From Drechslerella dactyloides (Eukaryota; Ascomycota; Orbiliomycetes; Orbiliales; Orbiliaceae): a DNA stretch of 64,000 nt. The DNA lies in contig JAGTWJ010000006.1 in the NCBI GenBank assembly GCA_020064725.1, positions 2,604,001 through 2,668,000 of the forward strand. Direction: 5' to 3'. The position numbers and the translations under genes are program-made. Under the pieces are notes generated by a model. The model worked only from the letters and a program-made list of their open reading frames with translations. It was not told the DNA's origin and searched no databases. Below, piece after piece: positions 33,080 through 42,977 of the stretch (the first letter of the stretch is position 1; each line of letters starts with the position of its first letter).

Positions 33080-34999
33080 ATGGATCCCGCTTCTCTCAAG
33101 GTCACGGAGCTCAAGGCAGAGCTCAAGAAGCGTGGCCTGGCCGTCGGCGGCCTGAAAAAAGAGCTCATCGAGCGGCTCACAGAGGCCCTCGAACGAGAGA
33201 ACGCCGCCGAGGAGCCAGACGAGGAAGAAGTCGAAGCCGAAGCCGAAGACGAAGCCGAGGAGTCACCTGCGACGGTCGAAAATGCGACGCCTAACGACAA
33301 GATGGAAGACGTTCGCGTCGACGACAGCAAGGAGGCCGACACCTCGTCGTCAACTCTCGCGGCCGAGCAGCCTACCGAACGCGCAGAAGACGTTGAAATG
33401 ACAGCGCCGGAGGAGAAGCCAGCATCGGAACCCGTCGTGGAGCCAGCCGCTCCAGCCGAACCGCCCGCGGAGGAGCCCTCCGAACCCGAACAGGCACCTC
33501 AAGCGGCCGCCGTCGAGACCGCGGAACCCACACCTACGCCGAACAAAGAGACTCCCAAGCAGTCGGATGCCGTCCTCGAGCCCATCACCACCGCGCCGAC
33601 CCCGCTACAAACTCCCGAAGTCATCCAGTCGATCGAAGCCGACCACTCCAACCGAAGGAAGCGGTCCAGGTCACCATCCGTCCGCACAGAGGAAGTCGAC
33701 GCCAAGAAGGCTCGTGTGCAGGAAGTCCTCCCCGGCAGAGACGAAGAGTCGATGACCGATGCCGCCCCGGCCATCTCCACGGACTCCCCGGAGCGCGAAC
33801 GCGGCCGTGCATCCCCGCAACGCGAACGATCGACCTCGCGCTCACGAGATCGATCCCGCTCTCGCTCCCGTGGTTCTGATCGTCGCTCGCGATCCCGCTC
33901 CCGCTCTCGCACGCGGTCTCCCTCACAGCCCCGTCAACGCCCTTCGATCACCGCCAGCACGAAGGACGCGCGCTTCAAGTCCCTGTTTAACAAGCAGGAC
34001 AGCGCCGCAGCCGTCGCGCACCCGACCACCGCTGTCATCACCGGCGCCGCATCACCTTCCCGCTCTGATGACGACGACATCGTTTCGCCCTCCATCCACC
34101 CGGCCACCCGGGCGCTCTACATCCGCGAGCTGGTGCGTCCGCTGCAGGAGTCGCAATTGAAGGCACACCTCGTCCAGCTCGCCAGCAGCCGTGCTTCGTC
34201 GGAATCCGCCCCTGCGGACGACAGCATCCTCGAGATGATATACCTCGACGGCATCAAGACGCACTGCTTCGCGATATTCGCCAGCGTGCAAGCATGCTCC
34301 CGCGCGCGTAACGGCGTCCACGGAAAACTGTTCCCGAACGAGAAGAACCGCAAGGTGCTATTTGCAGATTACGTACCCGAAGAGAAAGTCGCAGCGTGGA
34401 TCGCGCGCGAGAAGCAGAACCGCGGCGTCCGATACGTTGTCACCTACGGCGACTCCGACGACGGCGTTGAGGCTATCCATGAAGAGTACTCGGGCATGGG
34501 CAACGCTGGATACGGGCCCAATAACAGTGGCAGCGGTCCGCGTGGCAGCGTTAGCGGCATGTCCGAGAGGAGCCGAGCACCCATCGATGCACCCAGCGGA
34601 CCGAGAGGACGCGGGACGACCGGCACGGGAACGAACGCCGCTCCGGCCGCGAGAGTCGTTAGTCTCGACGAATTGTTCCTGTGCACGAAGACGAAGCCGA
34701 AGATTTACTACAAACCCGTTGATGAAGCGACGGTCAAGGAGCGGATTGCAAAGGGTCCCGTTGAGGGCGAAGTTCGCGGACGACCTGCACGGAAGCCAAG
34801 CTCGGATTCATGGCGCGGCGGGTTCGGAAGAGGCGGACGCGGCGGCGGCGGTCCCGGCGGTCCGAGGAGAGTTGGCGGAGACAGCTGGACCAGTCGAGAT
34901 CGAGACCGGGAATTTGAACGACGGGATTGGGTCCGTGATGGCGGCCGTGGCGATCGACGTGGCCCGTATCGCGAGCGAAGTCCTGCTGGGAGGTGGTGA
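33080..34999 (+). CDS. Acinus homologue (SAP, RS, RRM-like, RSB motif), 639 aa
   Basis: Single exon, ATG in a good context (CGCCATGG). Order: SAP domain at residues 7-38 (LKVTELKAELKKRGL, then GLKKELIERLTEAL); a long acidic Glu/Ala/Pro region; an RS stretch at about 245-285; an RRM-like domain at about 336-465; the RNPS1-SAP18-binding motif at about 526-550 (SLDELFLCTKTKPKIYYKP), closely following the Acinus pattern LDDLFRKTKxxPxIYWLP; and an RGG-rich tail with many Arg-Asp. Acinus nucleates the ASAP complex with RNPS1 and SAP18, tied to the exon-junction complex and splicing. The order SAP-RS-RRM-RSB matches animal Acinus. Function here is by homology. Confidence 0.85.
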   Translation: MDPASLKVTELKAELKKRGLAVGGLKKELIERLTEALERENAAEEPDEEEVEAEAEDEAEESPATVENATPNDKMEDVRVDDSKEADTSSSTLAAEQPTERAEDVEMTAPEEKPASEPVVEPAAPAEPPAEEPSEPEQAPQAAAVETAEPTPTPNKETPKQSDAVLEPITTAPTPLQTPEVIQSIEADHSNRRKRSRSPSVRTEEVDAKKARVQEVLPGRDEESMTDAAPAISTDSPERERGRASPQRERSTSRSRDRSRSRSRGSDRRSRSRSRSRTRSPSQPRQRPSITASTKDARFKSLFNKQDSAAAVAHPTTAVITGAASPSRSDDDDIVSPSIHPATRALYIRELVRPLQESQLKAHLVQLASSRASSESAPADDSILEMIYLDGIKTHCFAIFASVQACSRARNGVHGKLFPNEKNRKVLFADYVPEEKVAAWIAREKQNRGVRYVVTYGDSDDGVEAIHEEYSGMGNAGYGPNNSGSGPRGSVSGMSERSRAPIDAPSGPRGRGTTGTGTNAAPAARVVSLDELFLCTKTKPKIYYKPVDEATVKERIAKGPVEGEVRGRPARKPSSDSWRGGFGRGGRGGGGPGGPRRVGGDSWTSRDRDREFERRDWVRDGGRGDRRGPYRERSPAGRW

Positions 35000-36123
35000 A
35001 TTACTTCTAACTTTCGATATTTCTACTATGGATTGAGGGATCGTGGTTTTGACTTGGTTTTGCTATCTTGGTTTCTGGGGTGTGCTTTTTATCACTCTAC
35101 TAATATTCTTCGACGGGGTGATTGGTTGATTGCCTGTTTTTTTTGGATGTTACATTCTACACGCATGCAAGAGGAGGCAGGATATTATTATAGGAATGGA
35201 GGATTCGATCAAGAAGGAGAGACCGTTGGGAAAGAAAGAAAGAACAAGATCGCAAGACCACGCGAGTGGATTGATTGATAAATATTACTATATCGTCGTT
35301 TCGTGTTGAAAAAGCTACTTATGCTATTGGTATTATATTTTCGTTTCGTTCTGGATGTTTTCGTTACGCGGTGCGCGCTGGCTGGCGCTGTTGGTCGTTC
35401 TCGTTCGAACGTTGTGCTGTGCAATTTTCAATTGACTTGTATGGTGGTGCTTTTCGATAGGTGTGGGGTTGGTTGGATGGCGGTATTGACTATGCTGATT
35501 GAAATCGAGAGGGGATAGACGGTGCGGTGCGGTGGCTTGGACGGAGAATTGTATACTATGCTGGTCAGATGCTTGCTTGAGGTGGTATGGTAGATAGGTT
35601 TATAGGTAGATAGATCGATGGCGGCTCCATAGAGGGCTCAATATAATTATAACAGTGTCCTTAACGTGTGGATGATAATTACAGGTTGTGAAGAATCTAT
35701 CTGAAGATTGTATACTCTGTGCCATGTAGCTATACATGTACGGCGAGAAGGACCATGTCACCGGTGTAGTTGCTAACTACTAATCGGCCTCAAGTTGGCG
35801 GTACGTATACAACCAGAGTGTTCCAGTTTTGATGACTGTGATAACGACGTAGTATAATATTATTACGTTCCTTAACTAACGTTGTGTTTCGCGCGGCTCG
35901 TCCTTTATTATATCCTCCCTTTTTTTGTCCGTTTCTCGTCTCGAGTCGTTGACATTATGTATATAGGTGGATGTGCTTGCGTGATAAAAAGATGGAAAGA
36001 ATCGATATATAGAAAAGATGGATAGAAAGATACTTAGTAGCAGGAGTAATATATAGTAAAAATCACGTCCCAATCCGCCACTGACCTGTGCGAACTACGG
36101 CCGCGAAGCTCACGATTATAACG
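35000..36123. other. Intergenic region between convergent genes
   Basis: Contains the 3' regions of the Acinus-like gene (plus) and the calmodulin-like gene (minus). Open frames at 35033-35278 and 35275-35518 begin within the 3' flank and have no family features. Thymidine-rich stretches at 35130-35345 probably belong to the 3' UTR. Confidence 0.5.
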
Positions 36124-36833
36124 CTAATCCATCTTCATGATGGCTTTGAACTCCTCAAAGTCGATGGTGCCGTTGCCGTCCTTGTCGGCCTCACGGATCA
36201 TCTCCTCGATTTGGTCGTCGGTCAGGTCTTCACCCAGCGCCTTCATGACGAGGCGGAGCTCGGCAGCGTCGATTGTGCCCGTTTTATCCTTGTCGAAGAC
36301 GTTAAAGGCGTCGCGGAGTTCGGATTCTAGATCGCGGGCCTCGTTGCGGGGGGCCATCAGGGCAAGGAATTCTATATATGCCGTGTTAGTTTTCGTCATC
36401 TTGTCCGGTGGGGGAGGGGTAGGTACCCTGGAAGTCGATGGTGCCGGTGTTGTCCCGGTCGACTTCGTGGATGATGTCTCTGAGCTCGCTTTCGGTGGGG
36501 TTTTGACCGAGGCCCTTCATCACTTCGCCCAGCTCGGCGATGGAGATCTCGCCGTTGCCATCTTTGTCCTACGCATGTCATCGACAGCGTCAGCTCGCAC
36601 GCACTGGACGGCAGAAGTAGAGAGGGATGGGGCTTACGAAGTGGTTGAAGGCTTCTTGGAACGTTTTGATTTCGTCGGCTGTGAGCTGATTTGTCTGGAT
36701 GGCGAGCGGCAAGGTTAGCTTTACTGTCGTACAGACGGGGAGACTCAAGATGCATGGCATGGCATGGCATGGCGCGCCGCGCGGCTAAGCTCGAGCTCTC
36801 TGCCAGCTGCCAGCTGCCGGGCACGCGTACCAT
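36124..36833 (-). CDS. Calmodulin-like EF-hand protein (149 aa, four exons)
   Basis: Exons 36831-36833 (the ATG alone), 36638-36694, 36427-36568 and 36124-36371; introns 136, 69 and 55 bp; all joins in frame. The product is exactly 149 aa, the length of calmodulin, with an intron right after the start codon as in many calmodulin genes. Four EF-hand loops are complete: DKDGNGEISIAE, DRDNTGTIDFQE, DKDKTGTIDAAE, DKDGNGTIDFEE. The sequence differs clearly from the near-invariant fungal calmodulin (it starts MTNQLTADEIKTFQEAF and ends FKAIMKMD), so this is a calmodulin-like paralogue, probably a calcium sensor, rather than the essential calmodulin. It is divergently arranged with the ETF-beta gene. 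Confidence 0.85.
36752..36773. repeat. ATGGC microsatellite in intron 1 of the calmodulin-like gene
   Basis: GCATGGCATGGCATGGCATGGC, a pentanucleotide repeated four times, lies inside the first intron. Confidence 0.8.
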
Positions 36834-37453
36834 CGTATGAAGCGATCGAATGAACTTGTAAGCTTAATACAACGGTGAGATGAGGCGGACGGCAGGACAG
36901 AAGATACGGCACTCTGAGCGAGCGTGTGGACGGCGCAGGGTCGCTGGGGTGAAGAAGTGCGGCGAGGGACACGCGGGTCGTATTGTTCGTTCGGTCGTCG
37001 GAGATGGGGCCGAGATTCAGCTCAGCAGGGAGGCCGGCGGGGTATTGTGGACTGTACTGGACGGGACGTGTGTCTGAGAGAGCCAAGCTAAGCTCACTAA
37101 CGTACGCTGTGGGGCCGGGGTCGACTCCTTGTCAGTCAGTTGATAATCCGGGAAACGGTGAGGATTCGCGCACGGGGGCTCGTGCCGGTACCTGTACGAA
37201 AGATGCTTTGATTGCAGGTGGGGGATGTAGCGGGGAAGTTGATGGCTCGAGGTATCGATACGGTCGAGATGGGAGCTGTGGGAGCTTGCTCTTGCCCGAA
37301 AAAGCGGCAGTCGCGCCTTCGCTTGTGCGACGACATGCAATATCTTTCAACCTGCATTGCACCCGCCGACTTCACGTCACCACTTTGTGCTCTCCGCCTG
37401 TGCTTCAACGTCGACACGATCCGGCAGCCGATTGAGCTGAGCTGCTGCCCGCC
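36834..37453. promoter_or_regulatory. Shared divergent promoter of the calmodulin-like and ETF-beta genes
   Basis: 620 bp separate two start codons on opposite strands, so both promoters must lie here. No classic TATA box is evident. CT- and GA-rich patches occur near 36880-36960 and 37130-37200. Open frames crossing the region on both strands show no domain. Confidence 0.5.
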
Positions 37454-38383
37454 ATGGCTTCCCTCCGCATCCTCGTCCCCGTCAAGCGGTACGCCCGTCC
37501 CCATCGTCCCCCTTCCTGTCATCTTAACCTCGGCTAGCCGAGCATCGTGCTGACTCGAGCGATTCAATTCGACGTCGACGACAGTGCCATCGACTACGCC
37601 GTCAGACCGCGTGTAAACTCGGCCCAGACAGCCGTCGAGACCGCCGGCGTCCGCCACTCCATGAACCCGTTCGACGAGATCTCCGTCGAGGAAGCCGTCA
37701 AGCTGCGCGAGAAGCACAAGTCCGCCGTCGAGGACATCGTCGCCGTCTCAATCGGGCCACCCAAGACCGTCGAGGCCCTCCGCACGGCCATGGCCATCGG
37801 CTGCGACCGCAGCGTCCACGTCGAGACCCCCGAGGCCGCAGACATGCTTGAGCCCCTGCAGGCCGCCAAGATCCTCAAGCAGGTTGTCGAACGCGAGAAG
37901 CCCAACTTGATCATCATGGGGAAGCAGAGCATCGACGACGACTTTTCCCAGACGGGCCAGATGCTCGCGGGCTTGCTCGGGTGGGGACAGGCGTACGGTG
38001 CTAGCGAGATCTCCGTCGACGGTGACACGCTGACCGTCCGGCGTGAGGTCGACGGCGGGACGGACGTCGTGAAGGGGAAGCTGCCGATGGTCGTGATGGC
38101 CGACTTGCGGCTCAACACGCCGCGGTTCGCGACGCTGCCGAATATCATGAAGGCGAAGAAGAAGAAGGTCGACAAGATGAAGCTCGAGGACTTTAAGGAG
38201 CGGGCGGAGAATCGGCTCAAGACGCTCAAGGTTGCCGGTGAGTGTATTCGCGTGTGTATCGATCGTAGAACGGTGCTGACTGGTGTGGTGCTGCTGGTAG
38301 AACCGCCGGTGAGGCAGGGCGGCGGGACGGTCGAGAATGTCGATGGGCTGATATCCCGGCTGAAGGAGCTGGGTGCCCTGTGA
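37454..38383 (+). CDS. Electron transfer flavoprotein beta subunit (256 aa, three exons)
   Basis: Exons 37454-37488, 37585-38237 and 38301-38383; introns of 96 and 63 bp (GTACGC...GACAG; GTGAGT...GGTAG). The protein starts MASLRILVPVKR, leading into AIDYAVRPRVN and MNPFDEISVEEAVKLREK, all typical of ETF-beta. PNLIIMGKQSIDDD and the signature MADLRLNTPRFATLPNIMKA (about residues 192-211) are diagnostic. With ETF-alpha it carries electrons from acyl-CoA and other matrix dehydrogenases to ETF-ubiquinone oxidoreductase in mitochondria; the small beta subunit binds AMP and contacts the FAD of alpha. Length is normal and no defect is seen. Confidence 0.93.
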
Positions 38384-38469
38384 GGGCCGTCGCGGGGAGT
38401 GCCCGTACGAAGGGTCTGCATAGGCTCGGTGTGAGGGGTTCGATATACCCTTGGTGTGTAGATAGTTGT

Positions 38470-39260
38470 CTGTGGATGTGTATATATACTGGCATCTCGA
38501 ATCTAGAACTTTGACCACCCGGTCGATGGGTTACATATCTCTCGGCTCGATAATCAACTCTCTGATCCGGGCTTTGAGTTGAATCCTAGCCTCGGTGCCA
38601 GCGCCTGGCATCGGGGTTAGTTGAATTCCATGGAATAAACACTTTCGGACGATCTGTGGACGTGGACATTCACGTAGACGCTGGCCTTCCAAGCTGGGTC
38701 CTTCCTTTGAACATTCTGGTCTGCGGTGAGGTTAGATGCTCAGTCCATCGGCTTGTACCGAGTAGTGGTGTTCGTCGTTGTATCGCCCCGATGGATATCC
38801 GATGGCATATCTGAATTGTAGATGTCGTATTCTGGATCGTCATCCCGGTAGACCTGCACATATATTGGCATCTTGGAATCTGCAACTGTTGACTACCGGC
38901 CTGGCCAGCTGGTCGATGGACTGCGTATATCTCGAGATCTCAGCTCGACAATAAGGACTATCATCTGAGCTTCCAGTGCACTTCGATTCCACGGAATCAA
39001 AACTCGTCAGGCGGTTTGTAGGCGATGGACCGTATGAATCTAGATGTTGACTTCGCAAACCAGATTCTTCCTGCGGAGACGCTAATCTACAATGATTGTG
39101 GATGCTTCGTCTATGGGCTCTTTCTAGTTTCGTGAACCAAACCCTTCCTTGCCACTTCATTACGAGTATTAGTGTTCGTCGTTGTCTACATGTATCGCCC
39201 TGGCCTGGAGGAAATCTGATGCCGTATTTGATCTTGTAGATGTCGTATCCTATATTGTCA
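38470..39260. repeat. Degenerate tandem duplication, unit about 390 bp
   Basis: Two units (about 38470-38850 and 38855-39260) share ordered blocks: TATATACTGGCATCTCGAATCT / CATATATTGGCATCTTGGAATCT (within 38480 and 38860); CGGTCGATGG / TGGTCGATGG; GTGTTCGTCGTTGT (38768 and 39172); and TTGTAGATGTCGTAT (38817 and 39234). No coding frame is shared between units. It lies just downstream of the ETF-beta gene. The drift between units (not confined to C/T) suggests an old non-transposon duplication. Confidence 0.6.
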
Positions 39261-42200
39261 TGTTGACGTATGGGAAAATTGCCACCCGGTCTGTCCCCGT
39301 CATCGCTTCGCCGTCGTCGGCCTATCTCCAACTATCGCAAATTTAAGGTCTTTCGATTCATGGTGAAACTTCAGGATATCTACTGATCGGAAAAGCGTGG
39401 GTGATGCTCGTCAGCTATGGAAAATGTATATATATGAATATACGGAATATAAAACATGGCTAACTATGATGATTGTACATGTACCTGGACGCCGATAACG
39501 TTATAGCCCGTATCTATGGAAATTGTCTAGATGCTGGACGAACGCTGAACCTTAAACTCTGATACACCGACACAAGTCACCTTGAATCGCAATATATTCC
39601 AGGAGCTACAGTCACAGCATGTAGTGATCCTGCCATCTAACTCATGTGCCTCCCGTCGTTTGCCCTCGACGTTGGTGACGCATCGTGCGAATGCGAACAC
39701 GAGGTCGCGAATCGGCCTGCCGGGGGCCTCTCCTATCATCGCTCGTATCTCCACCCTCACCCCTACAGCCCCTCGCTAGAATGACTGACATCGCTTGCGA
39801 AATCGTTCCTTACATGCTACACCCAATCCTCTGGGACCGTACACCCCTTCTGCGAGCATTGTTCTCAGGGTCCTCGCACGCAATTGCGGTATTATTTCGA
39901 AACTCAGGACGTTGCGAGTCTTCTGGCGTGCGTCCTCACGCGTGGTACGGATGTAAAGTCCGCTGTACTCCAAAACTCCGAATTTCCTATAATTCTCTGA
40001 AGTTTACGTAGTACGAATACACCCATACTCCTCTCTTGAATCAAGCTTTCTCTGCTGTGCCGTCTCGATCCGAGTGTACGACAGTTTTCCGTCGGCATCG
40101 AAAAACACCATCCCTCTCAATAATTAGCCACCTATGCCGGCATATGCCACATATAGCGAAGTTTATCGAGCGGCTGCACTAACAACCTTTTGCGCCGTTT
40201 TGTCGTAACTGATGGATGGACGGATGCGAAGATGTGTATGTGCATTCGGTCGTTCGGTCAGGTTTGTGTTATATTATATGCTCCGTCGTATTCGGAAGCA
40301 TCGTGATACACATGCATGCAGATGGGAGTCCCTATGCATACTTTAGTATGTGCTCGACGCAGTTCAGGCAATAATCGGCTTGGAACGGATTACGCTTGGA
40401 ATGTTTATTTGAGAAAATTGGCCACATTCGAAAGAGTCGAGGGCTAGCTAAGCGTCAATATAGAGTTTGTTGTGCGGCCAGGAGGCGATTATATTTAATT
40501 AGGATGGTGCGTGCGTGCATGAGGAGGCCTAAGAAATCATCCGGCTGACAGGCAGTCGTGTAGGGGATTAGGAATAGCGAGGATGCAATTCTTCACCTTG
40601 CGGTTTCTGGATATTGCGCAATCGTTAGCCGGCGGGTAGGGATTCTGGACAATTGCAGTTGCACGCACTCGGTGTGGGTTTTGTGAAACGGAAGCACAAA
40701 ACGCTATAGTCCTTTGCGAGAAGCTATAACACGCTACTGCATCTCGACTCTTGGAATAGCTACCAGGCATGGGCTAGCATGCTCTAGTGCCGGCCAGCCG
40801 GCCGATAAACGTCGCTCTGCGAAGGCGTCAGGACATATATACACGCCGTGAACCCTAAAGGACCCGACGGGGCACATTTGTCGAAACGAGATATATATAG
40901 GCAACTTACTCGAGGTTCTCGCCTGGCCCCTGTCTATATTGCGGATGCACATATTGGTGAATGATGCACATACATGTCGGCGAATTGGGTATATTTTGCC
41001 TTTGATATCTATTGCGACTGCGATCGAGAAATATTCGAAATTACTCGGAACGGAAGATAATTTCACGCGAGAAATTCCAACGGAGCACCACATCGGACCA
41101 CTTTTTGCGCGATCTGCACATCTGCAGCCGGGGTAGCTCCTGAGCTCAGCTTCGCAATTAATCTGCCAACATGAGCATGATATGACCAACCTGATGGGCC
41201 CTGAAAGCTTAAAGTCAGGCAGCCCGGCTAGTCGGCCGAAGCCCACATGGGATTATCCGGATGGCCGGGACGGATTCTCCTCGCTAGAACAATAGTGATA
41301 TGCTATAGAAGCGTCTCGGGGCTGGAAATTGTCCCAATTAACACAGCACTTTATCTGCCGTCCATGGCGTCTAGAATATGTAAGCCCTATACTATCGAAC
41401 CCATGTTCTTGTATCGTACGCATCCGGCCCTATGGCGCCTGGTGGCGAGGTCTTCCCATGAATCGTGCATGCTTGGCGAACATGGAATAGACTTCTGTAT
41501 ACATGGCATGGGGGCTTGCGACCAATTCGAACCTCCCATGTATTCACGTACATGTGCGTCTGTACATGCTTCTCGCTTGAGTCCTGGCTATATACATTGA
41601 TATTATATGCGATGGCTGGTGCTAGTGTTAGCCATGGAATTATGATATTACCTGAGAGGTAGAGCATGAGGCCACGAATGTCAGTTGGAATATTTTATGG
41701 TATCTACAAACCCGTACCTGCTGCAGGTCATGGACGTATACGAGTATACCGACCCAAGGCATGGCAACTAATTACCTAGGTACGAAGGATATCATGCATG
41801 CAGAGGCTCTCCCCATTGCAAATTTAGACTCAGCGCTCGGCAGGGAGTCAGGCAGACGGAAAGACAGCGACTGGTAGAGCATATACACACGGGATACATT
41901 GCATACGGGCTTCCTATATTTGTGCATGACATGTAACGTTAACGTATGTGCGTCCAGCTAGGTCGCGCGGCTCGCTCTCAGCGAGCCAGTAGCGACTCGA
42001 CTGATGCAATGATCGAAGCGAGAGATTATGAGAGCGAGGTTGACAGGCAAGCTCAAGTTACTTAGCTAGCTAAGTGGCTTAAGGATCCCGTCTCAGGACG
42101 TACGCCTCCATTGCCACCATGCCAGCGAGCCGTTAAAATTTCTCGGACTTGTTATCCGTTGCTCGCGCCTCGTTTATTTCCCATTTCGTCTCCAGTCACA

Positions 42201-42626
42201 TTTTGAATGCAAGCCAACAGCTGCTTGCCGAAAGTTTTACCAGGGTGTTTATTTTTTTCATTTCGATTTTGGTAATTGCGAAAAGTTTCGTCACCAATTT
42301 TAACGCATTTGGAACGATAAAATACTATTGATAATCTAAACTCGGTAATCCGAGCGACGATAGAAATATTCTTAGATTAGTCAATATTCGCCAAACGATA
42401 TTCGCCAATCTATTATGCCTTGTAAGGTTCGAGTTCCAGAAGGGAATTTTCAGTTGATTGTCGGACGACGCTACAATTACTTACATATTAGAACGCCTTA
42501 GCCCAACGGCAGCTACTTCAAACTTACATCCAAGCCGGACGTTCCCCTTCACGAGACGTAGGTATACCCTATCTCGGATCGCTGTCCCACGCAGACCCCT
42601 GCGTCGGCGTGGGATCGCAGAGCTAG
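39261..42626. other. Gene-poor intergenic region
   Basis: No supported gene. The longest open frame (40734-41246, minus, 170 codons) has many Cys and no domain-like pattern. No tRNA or repeat array was found. Base composition is even, so this is not RIP-affected sequence. Confidence 0.5.
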
Positions 42627-42977
42627 CTGCTGGCAGCCTACATCATTCTGGTAGATGCCAGCTGGGTGGATATCCCGCGCCAACTGTCACACGGGAGACG
42701 TTCAAAGGCCGCAGGTATTATTGGACATGCCAAGATGGTTCCACGGCATACGTCTTTTCGAATGTTCCCTGGACTAGCTGATATCCTCAAGCAAGCCGAT
42801 GGTATCCAGCTGGACATTGCAGACACGTAGGAGCTCCTGTAGGAGGATGGAGGTTCACGGGAAGACATCTATCCTTGGATTCGTCGACACTATTTTCCTG
42901 ATTTCTTTCGAGGATGGAACGTGGCGGGACCGTATTTGCCTAGCCGTCTATATTTATCGGTCCTCAAATACCGCTAG
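42627..42977 (+). pseudogene. 117-codon relic with two in-frame TAG stops
   Basis: Unrecognised. A frame bounded by stops reads protein-like text: LLAAYIILVDASWVDIPRQL, GLADILKQADGIQLDIADT, then two TAGs (42828, 42840) and EDGGSREDIYPWIRRHYF, DFFRGWNVAGPYLPSRLYL. Both TAGs would be CAG (Gln) before a C-to-T change. No start codon or other exon was found. A plus-strand frame at 42458-42781 and a minus one at 42638-42868 cover part of it and look less like protein. Confidence 0.3.

Noticed and set aside
33499..33926. Arg/Glu-rich minus-strand frames
   Set aside because: Mirror image of the RS-repeat coding region of the Acinus homologue.
40734..41246. 170-codon minus-strand open frame
   Set aside because: Irregular composition with many Cys and no domain pattern, no neighbours or intron signals; probably chance in non-coding sequence.
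42420..42450. tRNA B-box-like GGTTCGAGTTCC
   Set aside because: No A box or cloverleaf pairing in the preceding 70 bases; similar B-box-like matches at 43519 and 53105 fail for the same reason.
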